From Cyclaneusma minus (taxonomy: Eukaryota > Ascomycota > Leotiomycetes > Marthamycetales > Marthamycetaceae): a stretch of 64,000 nucleotides of DNA. Below the pieces are notes generated by a model. That model searched no databases and was not told the DNA's origin. It worked only from the letters and a program-made list of their open reading frames with translations. Position 1 is the first letter of the stretch; the number at the start of each line of letters is the position of its first letter. This document shows, one piece after another, positions 1 to 10,725 of the stretch. Location of the stretch: contig JAKZHN010000010.1 of the NCBI GenBank assembly GCA_037179335.1, positions 937,870-1,001,869 of the forward strand, in the 5' to 3' direction. Both the position numbers and the translations under genes were made by a program.

Positions 1-1744
1 GCTGAGGCGGGTACAGCGTACTAATAGAAATGACGGCTAGAGACATGAACATTGAATCGAGGCTTGATATGGACGGTTGTGGTAGCATGTCAGTCTATAT
101 GCAGATCTATTGACCGATACCTATATACCGTGGTACTACTCTCCAGGTTCCTCAGAGGAGACGGTGAGTCGTGACCAAGTCGAAATCTGCCGTACATGGT
201 TTCGTATAGAGCTCGTGGCAACAGTTTCTACTCTCCGACCAGCATGGCATGATGGCATGTAGCCTCTGCACAAAGGACAGCAGAAAAACGAGGCGAACCC
301 CTTCCAAGGGAAAGTCTAAAGACGACAGAGAAAGATTAAGAAATATGTAAACATAGCCAACAGACGAAAAGCAGACAGCCTCTCCACTTTTCAAGCTTTC
401 TCCCCCCGGGATCTCACAGCCAAGCTTTGCCAAGTCAGGATAGTCCCGTCTTGGGGGCCCACTATCCGACCCACTCATCCAACGACATTTGATGCGGCAC
501 GAACGTCCGCGAACTTCGGACGACTGCTGTTCCAACGGCATCACACGAAAAGCAGCCTGCCAGCTGCCTTTCCATCATGCGACGAAGCTTCGGACGACCC
601 ACTCCGGGTTGCGGGATTCCGAGAATTCCAAAGACCGGCCTCTTGGGCTCTTTTCAAGGGATCTGGTCGATCTGGTTCCGAGGCGATGGGTCGATGTAAG
701 GTGACAGGAAACTCGGAGATCTGGACAGGCACCGCACGTGGAGTCTGAGACGCCACGGTTGAATGTTTCTGTTCCTGCGTGAAAACACGCGGGGGAGGTG
801 GTGTGTTCGGGTACAAGTGATCCAGTTATCGCATGACGAAAGTGACTGTTCCCTGTATCTGCAGCGACCCGGCTTTGTGTTGCCATCGCGCACCCGGTGA
901 CGATGCTGCGCCTTTTCGAGAACACATACTGGGGGAAGCGTTTCGAAACAACATTGATACATACCTCTTGCAAATGGAGCTATCCGAATTAGCGCGAATG
1001 GACTGCTACCGCAACACAATGATTATGCTGGAGCTGAGGCATCTTTCCGGAGACCTAGCCGCGGATGGCTTCACGGCGGTATTTGAGTGTGACTTGCATC
1101 GCTGGGCCTGGGACGGGTCCAGAACTGAGAAAGCGACTCCAGGCGTGTCAAGACCGGCGTCATTGGCTTTAGCAAATGCAATGTTCGTGGCGAGGCGGAA
1201 TGCTACAGCAGCGGGCGGAGATGCTGAGGGCAGATGGGGCGGATGTTGAACTTGGAGCTGCTGCTCTCTGGCTGCGAGGAGCGGCTTTATATCGAAAATA
1301 GGAATGGCGGTGGCGAGGGGTTCCGTTGTGCTATGTTGCTGTGTGCATCAGCTGGAACTCGATGCCCTGTCAGCGGTACAATGGCTGAAGTATCTCGGAG
1401 GGCGGGATCCGAGAAGCGGACCTCTTCTGAGCAAGATGTCAAAGCTGCATTCGCAGATGGGACATGCTCCGGCTGGACTCGAGTGAATGATTCGCTGCTT
1501 GAACGGCCTTGTCATCGCAGACGAGCCAATACTTGACGATTTACCTGTCGAGATGCCATATTCTTGGAATATATGCAGATTCAAAGCCATGCGGGGAAGT
1601 AGGTCGCAAAGCCGGCGGTATACAGATTTTGGACCCCAATCCGGCTTAGGCCGAGCGAGTATACACGAAGTATCTAAAGACGGCAGGGGTACAGATAACA
1701 CATTTCACGGCATTTGGAACTGCGACAATTTCTCAATATGCTGA
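1..1744. other. Intergenic sequence upstream of the ammonium transporter
   Basis: I see no supportable gene here. Short open frames occur on both strands (the longest near 833-1249 plus and 152-544 minus), but they lack recognisable domains, have no convincing splice partners and overlap one another. The last few hundred bases probably belong to the promoter and leader of the transporter gene. Confidence 0.5.
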
Positions 1745-2047
1745 ATGTCAACAACACGGCCGCTTCACCGTGCTACGCCGCCGCTCTGCTTGGAGCTGCC
1801 TGCAACTACAGATAAGCAGCTAAGCTCCCGCTCGAGGAGCGACTCTGACTTAACATTCACTCATCTTCATCAACTCATCTTTGACTTCTTCAAGTTTTCA
1901 ACTTCCCTCTTCACCATCTCTGACTTCCTGCAACATAGACCTTCAGCTCCACAGAAACACCGCAACGCCTGGCTGACTACCTACACTATCGAGCTCGACG
2001 TCGACGATAGCTGTCGCCAGCCCGTTCGCTGGTGCAGATCTATCTAT
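1693..2047. promoter_or_regulatory. Cluster of candidate GATA (AreA-type) sites
   Basis: HGATAR matches occur at 1693-1698 (AGATAA), 1810-1815 (AGATAA) and 2005-2010 (CGATAG). Reverse-strand matches lie at 1986-1991 and 2042-2047. Fungal ammonium permeases are classically under nitrogen catabolite control by GATA factors such as AreA/NIT2, so clustering before this start codon fits. The motif is short and some matches are expected by chance. The two AGATAA sites are the best candidates; those after about 1850 may lie in the 5' leader. Confidence 0.35.
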
Positions 2048-2167
2048 ATAGCCGTCGGCCCACTACAAGGGATCCTGCCTCCGCCACCGTTCCACAAACC
2101 TATCTCAACTCCCCTCCTCCCGCCCAAATTCTTCCAATTTATAGTGGCAAAACTCCCGTCTCCTACC

Positions 2168-3622
2168 ATGTCAAACTCGACCGCAGAATCGAACTGGCTA
2201 GACACCGGCGACGAGTCCTGGCAACTAACAGCCGCCACCCTCGTCGGCCTCCAAAGCCTCCCCGGTCTCGTCGTCCTCTACGCCGGCATCGTGAAGCGAA
2301 AATGGGCCGTCAACTCCGCCTTCATGGCCCTCTACGCCTTCGCCTCTGTGCTAATCTGCTGGGTCATCTGGGCCTACAAGGTCGGCTTCGGCGAACAGAT
2401 GTTGCCTTTCGCCGGCATTCCAGGCCCAGTCTTGACTATTGACAGAGAACTGGGCCAGTCAGTTCTTCCAGCGGCTGGCGTGTCTCAAAACTTCCCGTTA
2501 TCCACAATGATCTATTTCCAGTTTGTTTTTGCAGCTATTACGCTGATTATCATTGCCGGGTCCTTTCTGTGCCGTATGAATTTCCTCGCTTGGATGGTTT
2601 TTGTGCCCCTTTGGCTCACGTTCAGCTACTGCGTCAGTGCCTTCTCACTCTGGGGTGGCGGCTTTCTGTACCAAATGGGCGTGATGGACTATTCAGGCGG
2701 ATATGTCATCCATCTCTCTTCAGGCACAGCCGGTTTCGTCGGAGCATGGTGGATCGGTCCCCGCCACGCCAAAGACCGCGACATGCGACCCAATAACGTG
2801 ACCTCGGTCATGGTAGGAGCCGGCCTACTCTGGCTCGGCTGGAACGGTTTCAACGGCGGTGATCCCTATGCCGCCAGCGCCGACGCCGGTGTTGCCGTCT
2901 TAAACACGAATATCTGCACCGCAGCGAGCATGCTCACTTGGACTGCTTTGGATATGGTGATAGGAGGCAAGCCTTCCGTGATTGGCGCTGTCCAGGGCAT
3001 CATCACAGGCCTCGTGGCCATCACTCCCGCAGCTGGTTTCGTAGCCGGCTGGAGCGCCATCGTCATTGGACTCTGCAGCGGTTCCATCCCTTGGATAACC
3101 ATGAACGTCATGGGCAAGCGCATTGGCTTCTTCCGCCGCATCGACGACACCCTCGGCGTCTTCCACACACACTGCGTATCTGGTTTTCTAGGCGGTTTCC
3201 TCACCGGCCTATTCGCCACCGTCGAAGGCTCCGTAGCATTCGAAATCACAAACCCCGGAGGCGCTATCGATGGCAATGGTCGTCAGGTGTGGCTGCAGAT
3301 TGTAGGGGCGCTGTTTGTGATTGGTTGGAATGTGGTGTGGACGAGTTTTATTATGGCGTTTATTAAGTTTGTGCTGAGGATTCCGTTGAGGATGACGGAG
3401 GAACAGCTGTTGTTGGGCGATGATGCGGTGCATAGTGAGACGGTGTATATGTTTGAGGATGGGGTGAGGCAGAATGAGGAGGGCGAGTATTCGAGGCCGC
3501 AGCTTGATAGTGACGTGGAGAGGGGGGAGGGGAGGGGGGTGAAGATGGAGAAGAGACGGGATGGGGTGAATGATCTTTCTGAGGATAGTGGGGCGGGGGT
3601 GGGAGAGGGGATGAGGAACTGA
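2168..3622 (+). CDS. mep: Ammonium transporter, Mep/Amt family
   Basis: Intronless 484-residue protein that conducts ammonium across the plasma membrane. It has the usual Amt/Mep layout of about eleven hydrophobic helices. The twin pore histidines are visible as H182 (YVIHLSSG) and H335 (FHTHCVSGF), and the family signatures LVVLYAGIVKRK and WLGWNGFNGGDP are present. The C-terminal tail after about residue 430 is cytosolic and charged (RPQLDSDVERGEG). The reading frame stays open upstream to 1745, but the upstream part is pyrimidine-rich and unlike the family, so the ATG at 2168 (MSNSTAESNWLDTGDESW) is preferred. Whether it is a Mep2-type sensor or a low-affinity permease cannot be told. Confidence 0.93.
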   Translation: MSNSTAESNWLDTGDESWQLTAATLVGLQSLPGLVVLYAGIVKRKWAVNSAFMALYAFASVLICWVIWAYKVGFGEQMLPFAGIPGPVLTIDRELGQSVLPAAGVSQNFPLSTMIYFQFVFAAITLIIIAGSFLCRMNFLAWMVFVPLWLTFSYCVSAFSLWGGGFLYQMGVMDYSGGYVIHLSSGTAGFVGAWWIGPRHAKDRDMRPNNVTSVMVGAGLLWLGWNGFNGGDPYAASADAGVAVLNTNICTAASMLTWTALDMVIGGKPSVIGAVQGIITGLVAITPAAGFVAGWSAIVIGLCSGSIPWITMNVMGKRIGFFRRIDDTLGVFHTHCVSGFLGGFLTGLFATVEGSVAFEITNPGGAIDGNGRQVWLQIVGALFVIGWNVVWTSFIMAFIKFVLRIPLRMTEEQLLLGDDAVHSETVYMFEDGVRQNEEGEYSRPQLDSDVERGEGRGVKMEKRRDGVNDLSEDSGAGVGEGMRN

Positions 3623-4574
3623 TTTGGGGGGCGGTGGTTTCCTTTGTGAGTGATGGTGCTGGGAGAATCTCTGAACTTATATTGCTTTCTTGGTGCGATG
3701 GTTTACAACTTGCTTTGCCAGATAGCTTTAGATTTCTTCTCCTTCTTTTCCCTTTACTTTGAGATACCAGGGCTGAGCTTGAAGGACGTAAGGCGTTCCC
3801 AAATCCCACACAGGAGTTCAAAAATAGGAAACCAGATCATTATCAACAAGTCGTGCTTGTTAAGAGCTGAGCGTGAGGGGCTACATCACCTATAGTCCTC
3901 CTTGAAACACATGAAAGAGAGAAGGTGAAGATGTCAAGCCGGGGCTTCCATTGCGACAACGGTGAAGTCCTCCAGAAAGCACACCCAACCGTTATCGGGG
4001 TCTCCACACTTGGCATCAGCACGTGATCGCGCGTAAACTACGAGCCGCGTATCCGTCCAGCGCGGCGCGACGCTCACATTTCTACGGAATTATTACCGCG
4101 ACGATAGTTGGTCGCAAATACAATGTTAGTAAACTCACGGTATTTATAGCATATTTAATATCGCACTGTTAATATAGCATTTTGTTTTTCTCTCAATGTC
4201 GGGATAGTTACAATAAGCAACAGCACGGTGGTGTGGCTAATAAAGTGGCTTATCAACCCGAACCGTGTAGCCACACCGTTTTTTTGTTCAAACCGTTTTT
4301 ATCATGACAACCGTTTTCCAAGTCTGAGGCCGTTGAACAGCCGTGTTGACGACCAGGGCTCTGGCCCTAATGGATTGACCGTGCAGGACTCCGCACCCCT
4401 TGACCTCCAAATCTTTGAATTGACACCACCACACCACCACATCAGCCCCAAGATCCAGATCCGCATTCTGTCACCAACCGTTGAGGGTGTTTGATGCACG
4501 CCCAAGCAGTTCCCGGCTTTTGTCACTAAAGTTGAGGACGTCTGGTGCCCGCCCGAGGAGCAGCTCTGCCTAAG
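3623..4574. other. Intergenic region
   Basis: This holds the 3' flank of the transporter and the 5' flank of the F-box gene. It includes a short A+T-rich stretch near 4130-4220. No gene or RNA could be supported. Confidence 0.5.
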
Positions 4575-6295
4575 ATGTTGCTCAGCGAGTTCCCGGAGGA
4601 AATCCTCGTGAAAATCTTCCAATCCGTCCACGATGCAGAAGTTGACGAAGATATTGTTCGGATGCTCGAATGGGGTCGTCAAGGCATGAGCAGGTGGCCG
4701 AGACCTAGGGACCGAGAACCATCTTCGACATCTGTTGTGTCTCATGCAATTTTAACAAGGTCGCTCAACGGGTCCTTTACTCGGTCATTTTCCAGCTAGA
4801 CGGTCCTCGTCGTTGTTCCCGTTTCATGGACAAGTTGCTGGAGGATCCCAAGCGGCTGCAATACGTGCGTACATTGGTCGCCGATCCTTATGCGTCTCCA
4901 TCCGACCCTCCACGCGCTCCCGGGGAGCTTGACCACGAGGAACCGAAAGACTGGCGCCACCATCATCAAGAGACTATCCGCAAGGCTATCTCGGCCGCAA
5001 CACCAAACACCAAGACCCAGAACATGTGGCTAGACCGACTTATGCTTGGACAAACTCTTCCGTTTGCCTCCTTGCTGTTCCAACTGTTACCGAACATACG
5101 ACGCCTCGTTCTGCGCGACTGCGGTGACGAAAAAGAAGACGCATATTTCGATCCCCGCCACTACATCAGGAGGATGATCAAGCTCCGCAAAAAGGCTTCA
5201 TCTTCTGAGCCATCCTCGCAGAAACAGGAGGACTTTGGTCCAGGCTTGCAGAAACTGGAAGAGTTTGTTCTTCAAGCCCACGATATCAAGTCGTTTGCCC
5301 CTTTGGCTGGCGCTGTTCTTCATCTTCCTCGAGTCAGCTCTTTCCACCTTCTCAATACATGGGCTTTGGATCGAGAGAGTCTTCCTTGGGATGACTACAT
5401 CAGTACCTACGAACACATCGAGACTTCCTTTCCCAGATCGGTTGGGCAAGTGCATACTCTTTCTCTGGAGTACAACGCTATCCATCCGCTTGTCCTTGAG
5501 TGTTTCCTGGAGAAGTTCGAGCGTATCAAGCACCTTACATACGTTGAAAGAGACTTATCTGATAGTTCGGACCGGGGTTGTTTCGAAAGCGGACTCCGCG
5601 ACGAACACACGTATTTCCACCCTCAAGTCATTCGAAGAGCTATCGAGCATCTCGTGCCAACACTGGAGAGCCTCACGATCGGAAAGAGTTTCCATCGAGC
5701 TGAGCAGGAAAGGCGTGCAAATCCAGATGCTGTGAGCTTCGCAAGCTTCAAGCAGCTTAGGTATCTGGATGTTCCAGGATGGTTCTTTAATGGAAATGAC
5801 TGGCGGTACGTAGATCACGAGACAAATTATCATACCTAGTTCGTGCTTGTACTTTCGGAACTAACGTTCTTTGGTGGCAGACCTTTGACAGAGCAACAAT
5901 GGACACAGCCGTTCCCTACGAGTGATGAAGATCTTCTTGAACGTCAGCAAATAGTCGACGCACTCCCAGAATCTCTCGAAACTTTCAAGGTTACCTGGTG
6001 TGGTCCAATGCATTTCTCGGAACTGCTCGACCTACTGCGGATGAAGGACGAGAACGGCAGGCTGCCGAACTTGGAGACTCTGGCCATTGGGATTACGTCG
6101 CATGATCCGGATGTGGAGATGCTGGAGATTGCATGTCGTCTGAACGGCGTTGCGTTCGAAGTGCTGGATCACAGCGCACATACTTGGGACCATTCGCTTT
6201 GCCGGTATGGCAAATCAGACTACATCTACAAAGAAGGAAAGCGTGACCCCCATGCTGAACCCCCTCAGAACGATCCGCACTACTTTGAAATCTGA
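4575..6295 (+). pseudogene. F-box protein gene, apparently frameshifted
   Basis: The N-terminus LLSEFPEEILVKIFQSVHD reads as the first half of an F-box, the Skp1-binding module of SCF ubiquitin ligases. The second half, IFDICCVSCNFNKVAQRVLY, lies in another frame from about 4721, and no GT..AG intron of suitable length and phase was found between them. A one-base change between 4706 and 4721 would explain the switch. The frame then runs to a clear 75-nt intron (5806-5880, branch CTAAC) joining GNDW to PLTEQQWTQPFPT, and ends at 6295. The rest is a leucine-rich, LRR-like substrate region of the kind common in fungal F-box proteins. It may be a pseudogene, a sequencing error, or a gene with an intron I missed. 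Confidence 0.6.
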
Positions 6296-6301
6296 TGCTT
6301 C

Positions 6302-6409
6302 GTGGAGATGCTGGAGGCTGCGTGTAGTTTTGCTGGCGTTGCTTTTGGGGTGCGGGATCTGAGCAGGCGTGCCTGGGTTCATTCGACTGCTCAGTATGGG
6401 AGATCTGGA
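6302..6409 (+). repeat. Partial tandem copy of the F-box gene 3' end
   Basis: This segment resembles 6113-6220 at an offset of exactly 189 bp (63 codons), so it is in the same frame. The first copy encodes VEMLEIACRLNGVAFEVLDH and this one encodes VEMLEAACSFAGVAFGVRDL. The stop codon at 6293-6295 separates them, so the second copy is outside the current coding region. It looks like a decayed internal repeat unit of a formerly longer protein. Confidence 0.75.
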
Positions 6410-7052
6410 ACAGGTAGCGCATTGGGGAAGGAAGGCGGTAGCAGATGGATAGGGGACGCCGGAAAAGGTTCCCCCTGGCACTTCTTTTTTTCCAGCTTGA
6501 TATCGCGGTCTTCATCACATTACGGTTGGTGCTAAACACTGAAGCCTAGTCGCTCCAAATCAAGCTACTCCATCCACATTGGTTTTCTTCCGCAGCTGAC
6601 TTGCGTTTGATCTTGGTGACTGGTGATTCCCAAAGTACAAGTCCATTAATGCGCGCAAGCGTCGTAGGCAACTAAGAAAACGGTAGTGTTCAAGCTTCAT
6701 GACTTAATGACCTGGTAGTTCTTGATAGTCAAATAAAACGAAACCCTCCAGTGGTGTTCTATTACCAATTGACCCCCCAAGTCGAAATCACCCTGATCGA
6801 TTTCCATAGGCCACGCACTCCCAGACTTCGAACAAAAGTCTTGTTGTATATCACTTCACCACAGGATTTCTCTTATTCCTGCCGTCCTATCCTTCCTTTC
6901 ACTTTCTTCCCTTGACTACCCCCTGATCCCCGGGTTTTTGGGTATTTTTCAAGTTACTGGGAGTTTCTCAAGTGACTGGCTGTTGTGACAGAGATGCGTG
7001 CAGTATATAAAATAAATAGGATGAGGAATATCCGCCCTAAGTGGCACGTATA
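6410..7052. other. Intergenic region with a short 19-bp repeat array
   Basis: No gene seen. At 6935-6991 three consecutive 19-bp units follow one another without gaps; the middle one is TTACTGGGAGTTTCTCAAG. The same unit type recurs near 36.5 kb and 37.7 kb. The remainder is unremarkable. Confidence 0.6.
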
Positions 7053-7336
7053 CAGTGGGGCGACAAAAGTCTGCACCCCCTTCCATGGCAGTACTCAGCT
7101 ATTGGGTTGTTAAGTAGTATTCCCAATTACTGTGGATATTCCCAATCACTAAGGTTATTCCAAATCACTGTAGATATTCCCAATCACTGTCAATTTCCTA
7201 ATTACTGAGGATATTCTCGAATATTAATCTTTAAGAATATTCTCAATTACCTACTGTGGATATTCCCAATCACTGTGGATATACACCTGGGGATGTTCCT
7301 GATTATTGAATGGGGGTTCAGACTTTCGCATAACTG
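7053..7336. mobile_element. 284-bp MITE with TA target duplication
   Basis: Both sides are flanked by TA (7051-7052 and 7337-7338). The left end begins CAGTGGGGCGACAAAAGTCT and the right end, reverse-complemented, begins CAGTTATGCGAAAGTCTGAA, giving imperfect terminal inverted repeats of about 28 bp. TA duplication and CAGT ends suit a Tc1/mariner-type non-autonomous element. The interior is a degenerate tandem array of 19-bp units such as ATTCCCAATTACTGTGGAT. A second copy lies at about 36.0-36.5 kb in the opposite orientation with almost identical ends. No transposase is encoded. Confidence 0.8.
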
Positions 7337-7495
7337 TAATTAGCTTTCTTGTTTTCAACACCTACCAAAGACCCCTAAAACGCCACCCACTTACCGAAAT
7401 CTCAGACTCACCAGAGACAAATAGGGGAACAACCTTGATCCTTCAAGCGCCTTGCACTTACCTAAACTCCTTACTCCGCCGCCAAACACTCAAAC

Positions 7496-8164
7496 TTACA
7501 ACTCCTCCTTCTCCCGCTCCTCCTTCTCCCGCTCCTCCTTCTCCCCCACCATCTCCCTCACCCTCCCCTCCCCCCACTCCACCCACCACCTCCCAAAATC
7601 CTCCTCCTCCCCACTCTCCCCACTCACTCCCACCCAAACCCCTCTTTCTCCCACTCCTTCCACCCCCTGCAAAACCCACCACTCCTCCATCCCCGCCATC
7701 CACTCCACCACCCTCCCATCATCCTCCCTCCCCCACCAGCCCCCAAACCATTCTTGCTCATCCAGATCATCGTCGTCTTCAAACTCGGGCAGACCGTGGC
7801 CTCGTGCAGCATGTAGGTCTAACAAGCTTGCCGAGTCTGCACTGTCTGAAGAGGTATTTTGACGTTCGGCCCAGTCGGGTTGGGAGAAATACCAAGTCAG
7901 ATAGTCGAGATCTAGTGAGGTGAAGGGGAGGCCGGGAGGAGGGAAGGTGGAGGAAGGGGAGGGTGGGTGGACGGGGCTGGAAGGGGGGTTTTGGGAGGGG
8001 GAAGAGGGGTCGAAGGGGGGTGTGGAACAGGAGGTGCAGGAGAGTGAGGGAGGGGTTTGGGTGCGGGTTTGGAGGGGCGGGGTGGATGGGCGAGGGTGAT
8101 GGGGATATTGAGAGGTGAAAGAGGAGATGGAGGGGAGGGAGGTGGATGGGAAGGAACAGACCAT
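7496..8164 (-). CDS. Unrecognised Ser/Pro-rich and acidic protein
   Basis: A 222-residue open frame starting at the ATG at 8164 (MVCSFPSTSLPSISS). The first 80 residues are Ser/Pro-rich. A more protein-like middle follows (TSLDLDYLTWYFSQPDWAER, then an acidic LPEFEDDDDLDEQEWFGGWW). The C-terminus is Trp/Glu/Gly-rich and ends in repeated KEER. I recognise no family. The plus strand is almost pure pyrimidine over 7500-7780 and purine-rich over 7920-8165, so the open frame could be a by-product of that skew, but the middle segment looks coding. It sits directly beside the A+T-rich block and may be a damaged gene. Confidence 0.4.
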   Translation of the reverse strand: MVCSFPSTSLPSISSFTSQYPHHPRPSTPPLQTRTQTPPSLSCTSCSTPPFDPSSPSQNPPSSPVHPPSPSSTFPPPGLPFTSLDLDYLTWYFSQPDWAERQNTSSDSADSASLLDLHAARGHGLPEFEDDDDLDEQEWFGGWWGREDDGRVVEWMAGMEEWWVLQGVEGVGERGVWVGVSGESGEEEDFGRWWVEWGEGRVREMVGEKEEREKEEREKEEL

Positions 8165-9632
8165 TTTTGCTGGGGTTGCTGTGGGATTTAGGGAGGTAGA
8201 GGCCACGGCGGTGGAGGTTTGGATTTTGGAATGCTTTGTGGTGTTTGTTGGTTGGTAGCTGGAAGACTGGCAGTTGCTGGAGGTAGGGGGAGAAAGCAAA
8301 GCCAGTGTTGGCAGCTGGAGGGGAAAGAGATCCCCTCACGCACCATTCCCGCTCCCCTCACGCACTATGTCTGGGGATTAAGGCATGCCACACCAAAATT
8401 AGTATAACAAAAATCTTTGAATTGAGAAGGCTTTAAATAACTTTAAATAATTTTAAATTAATTAATTGTACTATAAAAATAAATTATATTTATATAAATA
8501 TCATAATAAAAACATAAAAACATAAAATTAATATATTTAATTATTTAAATAAGCCAATATATTATCAAATCCATTTTTTTGTATTTTCTGCCCTATTTAT
8601 TGCATTGCTTGCATTGGCGCAAATATCCATTAAATGCCAAAAACCTTTTATTGCTATTAAAAAATCAATTAAAATTGCTAGTGAACTAGTATTTGCTTTT
8701 AGGATTGCTGCAAAAACCGTGGTAATAATAATAGTAGTATATTGCTATTTAAATAAGCGTAAATTTCTAGCGTAAAGCCTTGCCAATTTTTAGTAAAATT
8801 TGTAATTATAAAAGCGCTTAGGAAAATAAGCGAAAAAATCAATAAAGCTGCTAAAAGTTGCATAGTATAATAATAATAATAGCTGCTATTGAAATTGCTA
8901 AAACTGCTAAAAAGAAAATTGCGCAAAAAATAATAACTCCCAGGGATTTTTAATACTGCAAATTATAAAAACAATTTATATAAATATCACAATGGTTAAA
9001 AATAAATTGGCAAATAGGGGTGCGTTATATATATTCCTTAGCTATAAAAAATAGCCGCTGCTTTTTTTAAATAAAAATAATAACGTTTAAATATTATATA
9101 TTAAAAGCCTTGCTTAATTTTTTTAATAAATAATGCTTATTTTATATATATATATAATATATATTTTATAAAATATTTATAAAGCGCTTTTTTAGCCTTA
9201 TATAATAATTGTTTTATAGCTTTGGGCCCTAAAGCTTTTAAATATGAATTTTTATTTTTTAATAATTTAATACTTAATTTTAATTATTAATCTTGGCTTT
9301 TTGTTTTAGCCGTATAAATTAATAGGCTTTTATTAATTCGCTATTATTAATAATTATTTTCAAATTTATTATTGCTTAATTTTTAAAGCTTTAATTTTAA
9401 TATATAGCTTATATTATTTATTATTAAATTAATTTTAGGCTTTTATTTAATTATGTTTTTTATTTTAAATTTTTATTTTTTTATATTAAAATTTATTAGG
9501 ATTTTCTTATTCTTATTGGCTTATGTATATTATTTTAGCTTTTGCATATGCTTTTTTTACAAATGCCGGAAAATCAATATAATAGCGGTTTATTTTAAAT
9601 AATTGGTTTTAGGATTTTTCTATTTTTTTGCT

Positions 9633-9666
<34 letters not shown>

Positions 9667-10513
9667 TTTCTATAATAATAATATATCAATTTTTAATTGC
9701 ATTTTTAATTTCGAATTCTTTTTTAACTTTTTTAATAAATTTTAGATTATTTTTTTAGCAATTATATTGGACTTTATTAAAAGCTTTATTTATATAAAGC
9801 AGGCTTTCCCGCTTTTATTAAGTTTTTTTTTATTATTGCTTTTATATGGATTTTTTAGTATACGCTCTTTTGCTAAAAATCAAATCCCTTTTTTTTAATT
9901 TTGTTTTAATTTTAATATTATAGTTTTTAATAATATCTTTTTCCGCAAGCTTTAAGGCTTTATTAATGATAATAAAATTTTATATAATAAAATTTTTAAT
10001 TATAATTATAATAATAGCAATATTAAATTTGCAATTTTGCTGCAAAATTTAAATCGCGCTTTTATTAAAAGCTTTTTTATATTTTGAATTTGCATTTGCG
10101 CCTAATACTTTTTTTTTATTAAATCCCTTTTGCAATATTTTTAATATTTATAGCTAGGCCGCAAATAATTTTAAATACAAATACTATTGCAATAATTATA
10201 AGCCTTTTTATTATATAATTGTTTTTTAATTAATTTATTATTTTGCAAATTTTTACTGCTTAAATTTCCTTATTTAATGCAATTTATAATGCTTTTATAT
10301 TTTACCGCTATTGCTATATTAAACTTTAGGCCTTTTTTAAAAATCAATGCGCTAATTATAATAATAAATTAATTTAATTAAAAAATAATATAAAAATTGC
10401 CGGGATTGTTTTCACTTTAAAATTTATATATTTTTAAAATATAAAATGCGCAATATTTTTAAAAATATTATAATTGTAATAATAGCTTTAATTAAAATTA
10501 TTTTTTCAATTTG

Positions 10514-10725
10514 TATTAAGAAAAAGGGCGTTTAATTTAATATAACCTAATATAGAACGCTGGTTATAAAAGTGAATAAAATATTGTATTAATTGTTTAA
10601 AATTTTAAATTAAAAGCGTGTTTAAATTATAAATATTTAATTTATAGGAGACGCTAATCCCGTTTTAGCTAAGCGGAATACTATATAATTATTTTTATAA
10701 TAGCTATTGCATTTAGTTTTTAATA
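10514..10725 (-). repeat. Left long terminal repeat
   Basis: A 212-bp repeat matching 15975-16184 with a constant 5459-bp offset except for a 2-base indel near its left edge. It contains the recognisable stretch GCTAATCCCGTTTTAGCTAA, which is GCTAATCACGTTCTAGCTAA in the other copy. Confidence 0.75.

Noticed and set aside
833..1249. A 138-residue plus-strand open frame.
   Set aside because: No recognisable domain, atypical composition and overlap with minus-strand frames of similar length; likely chance.
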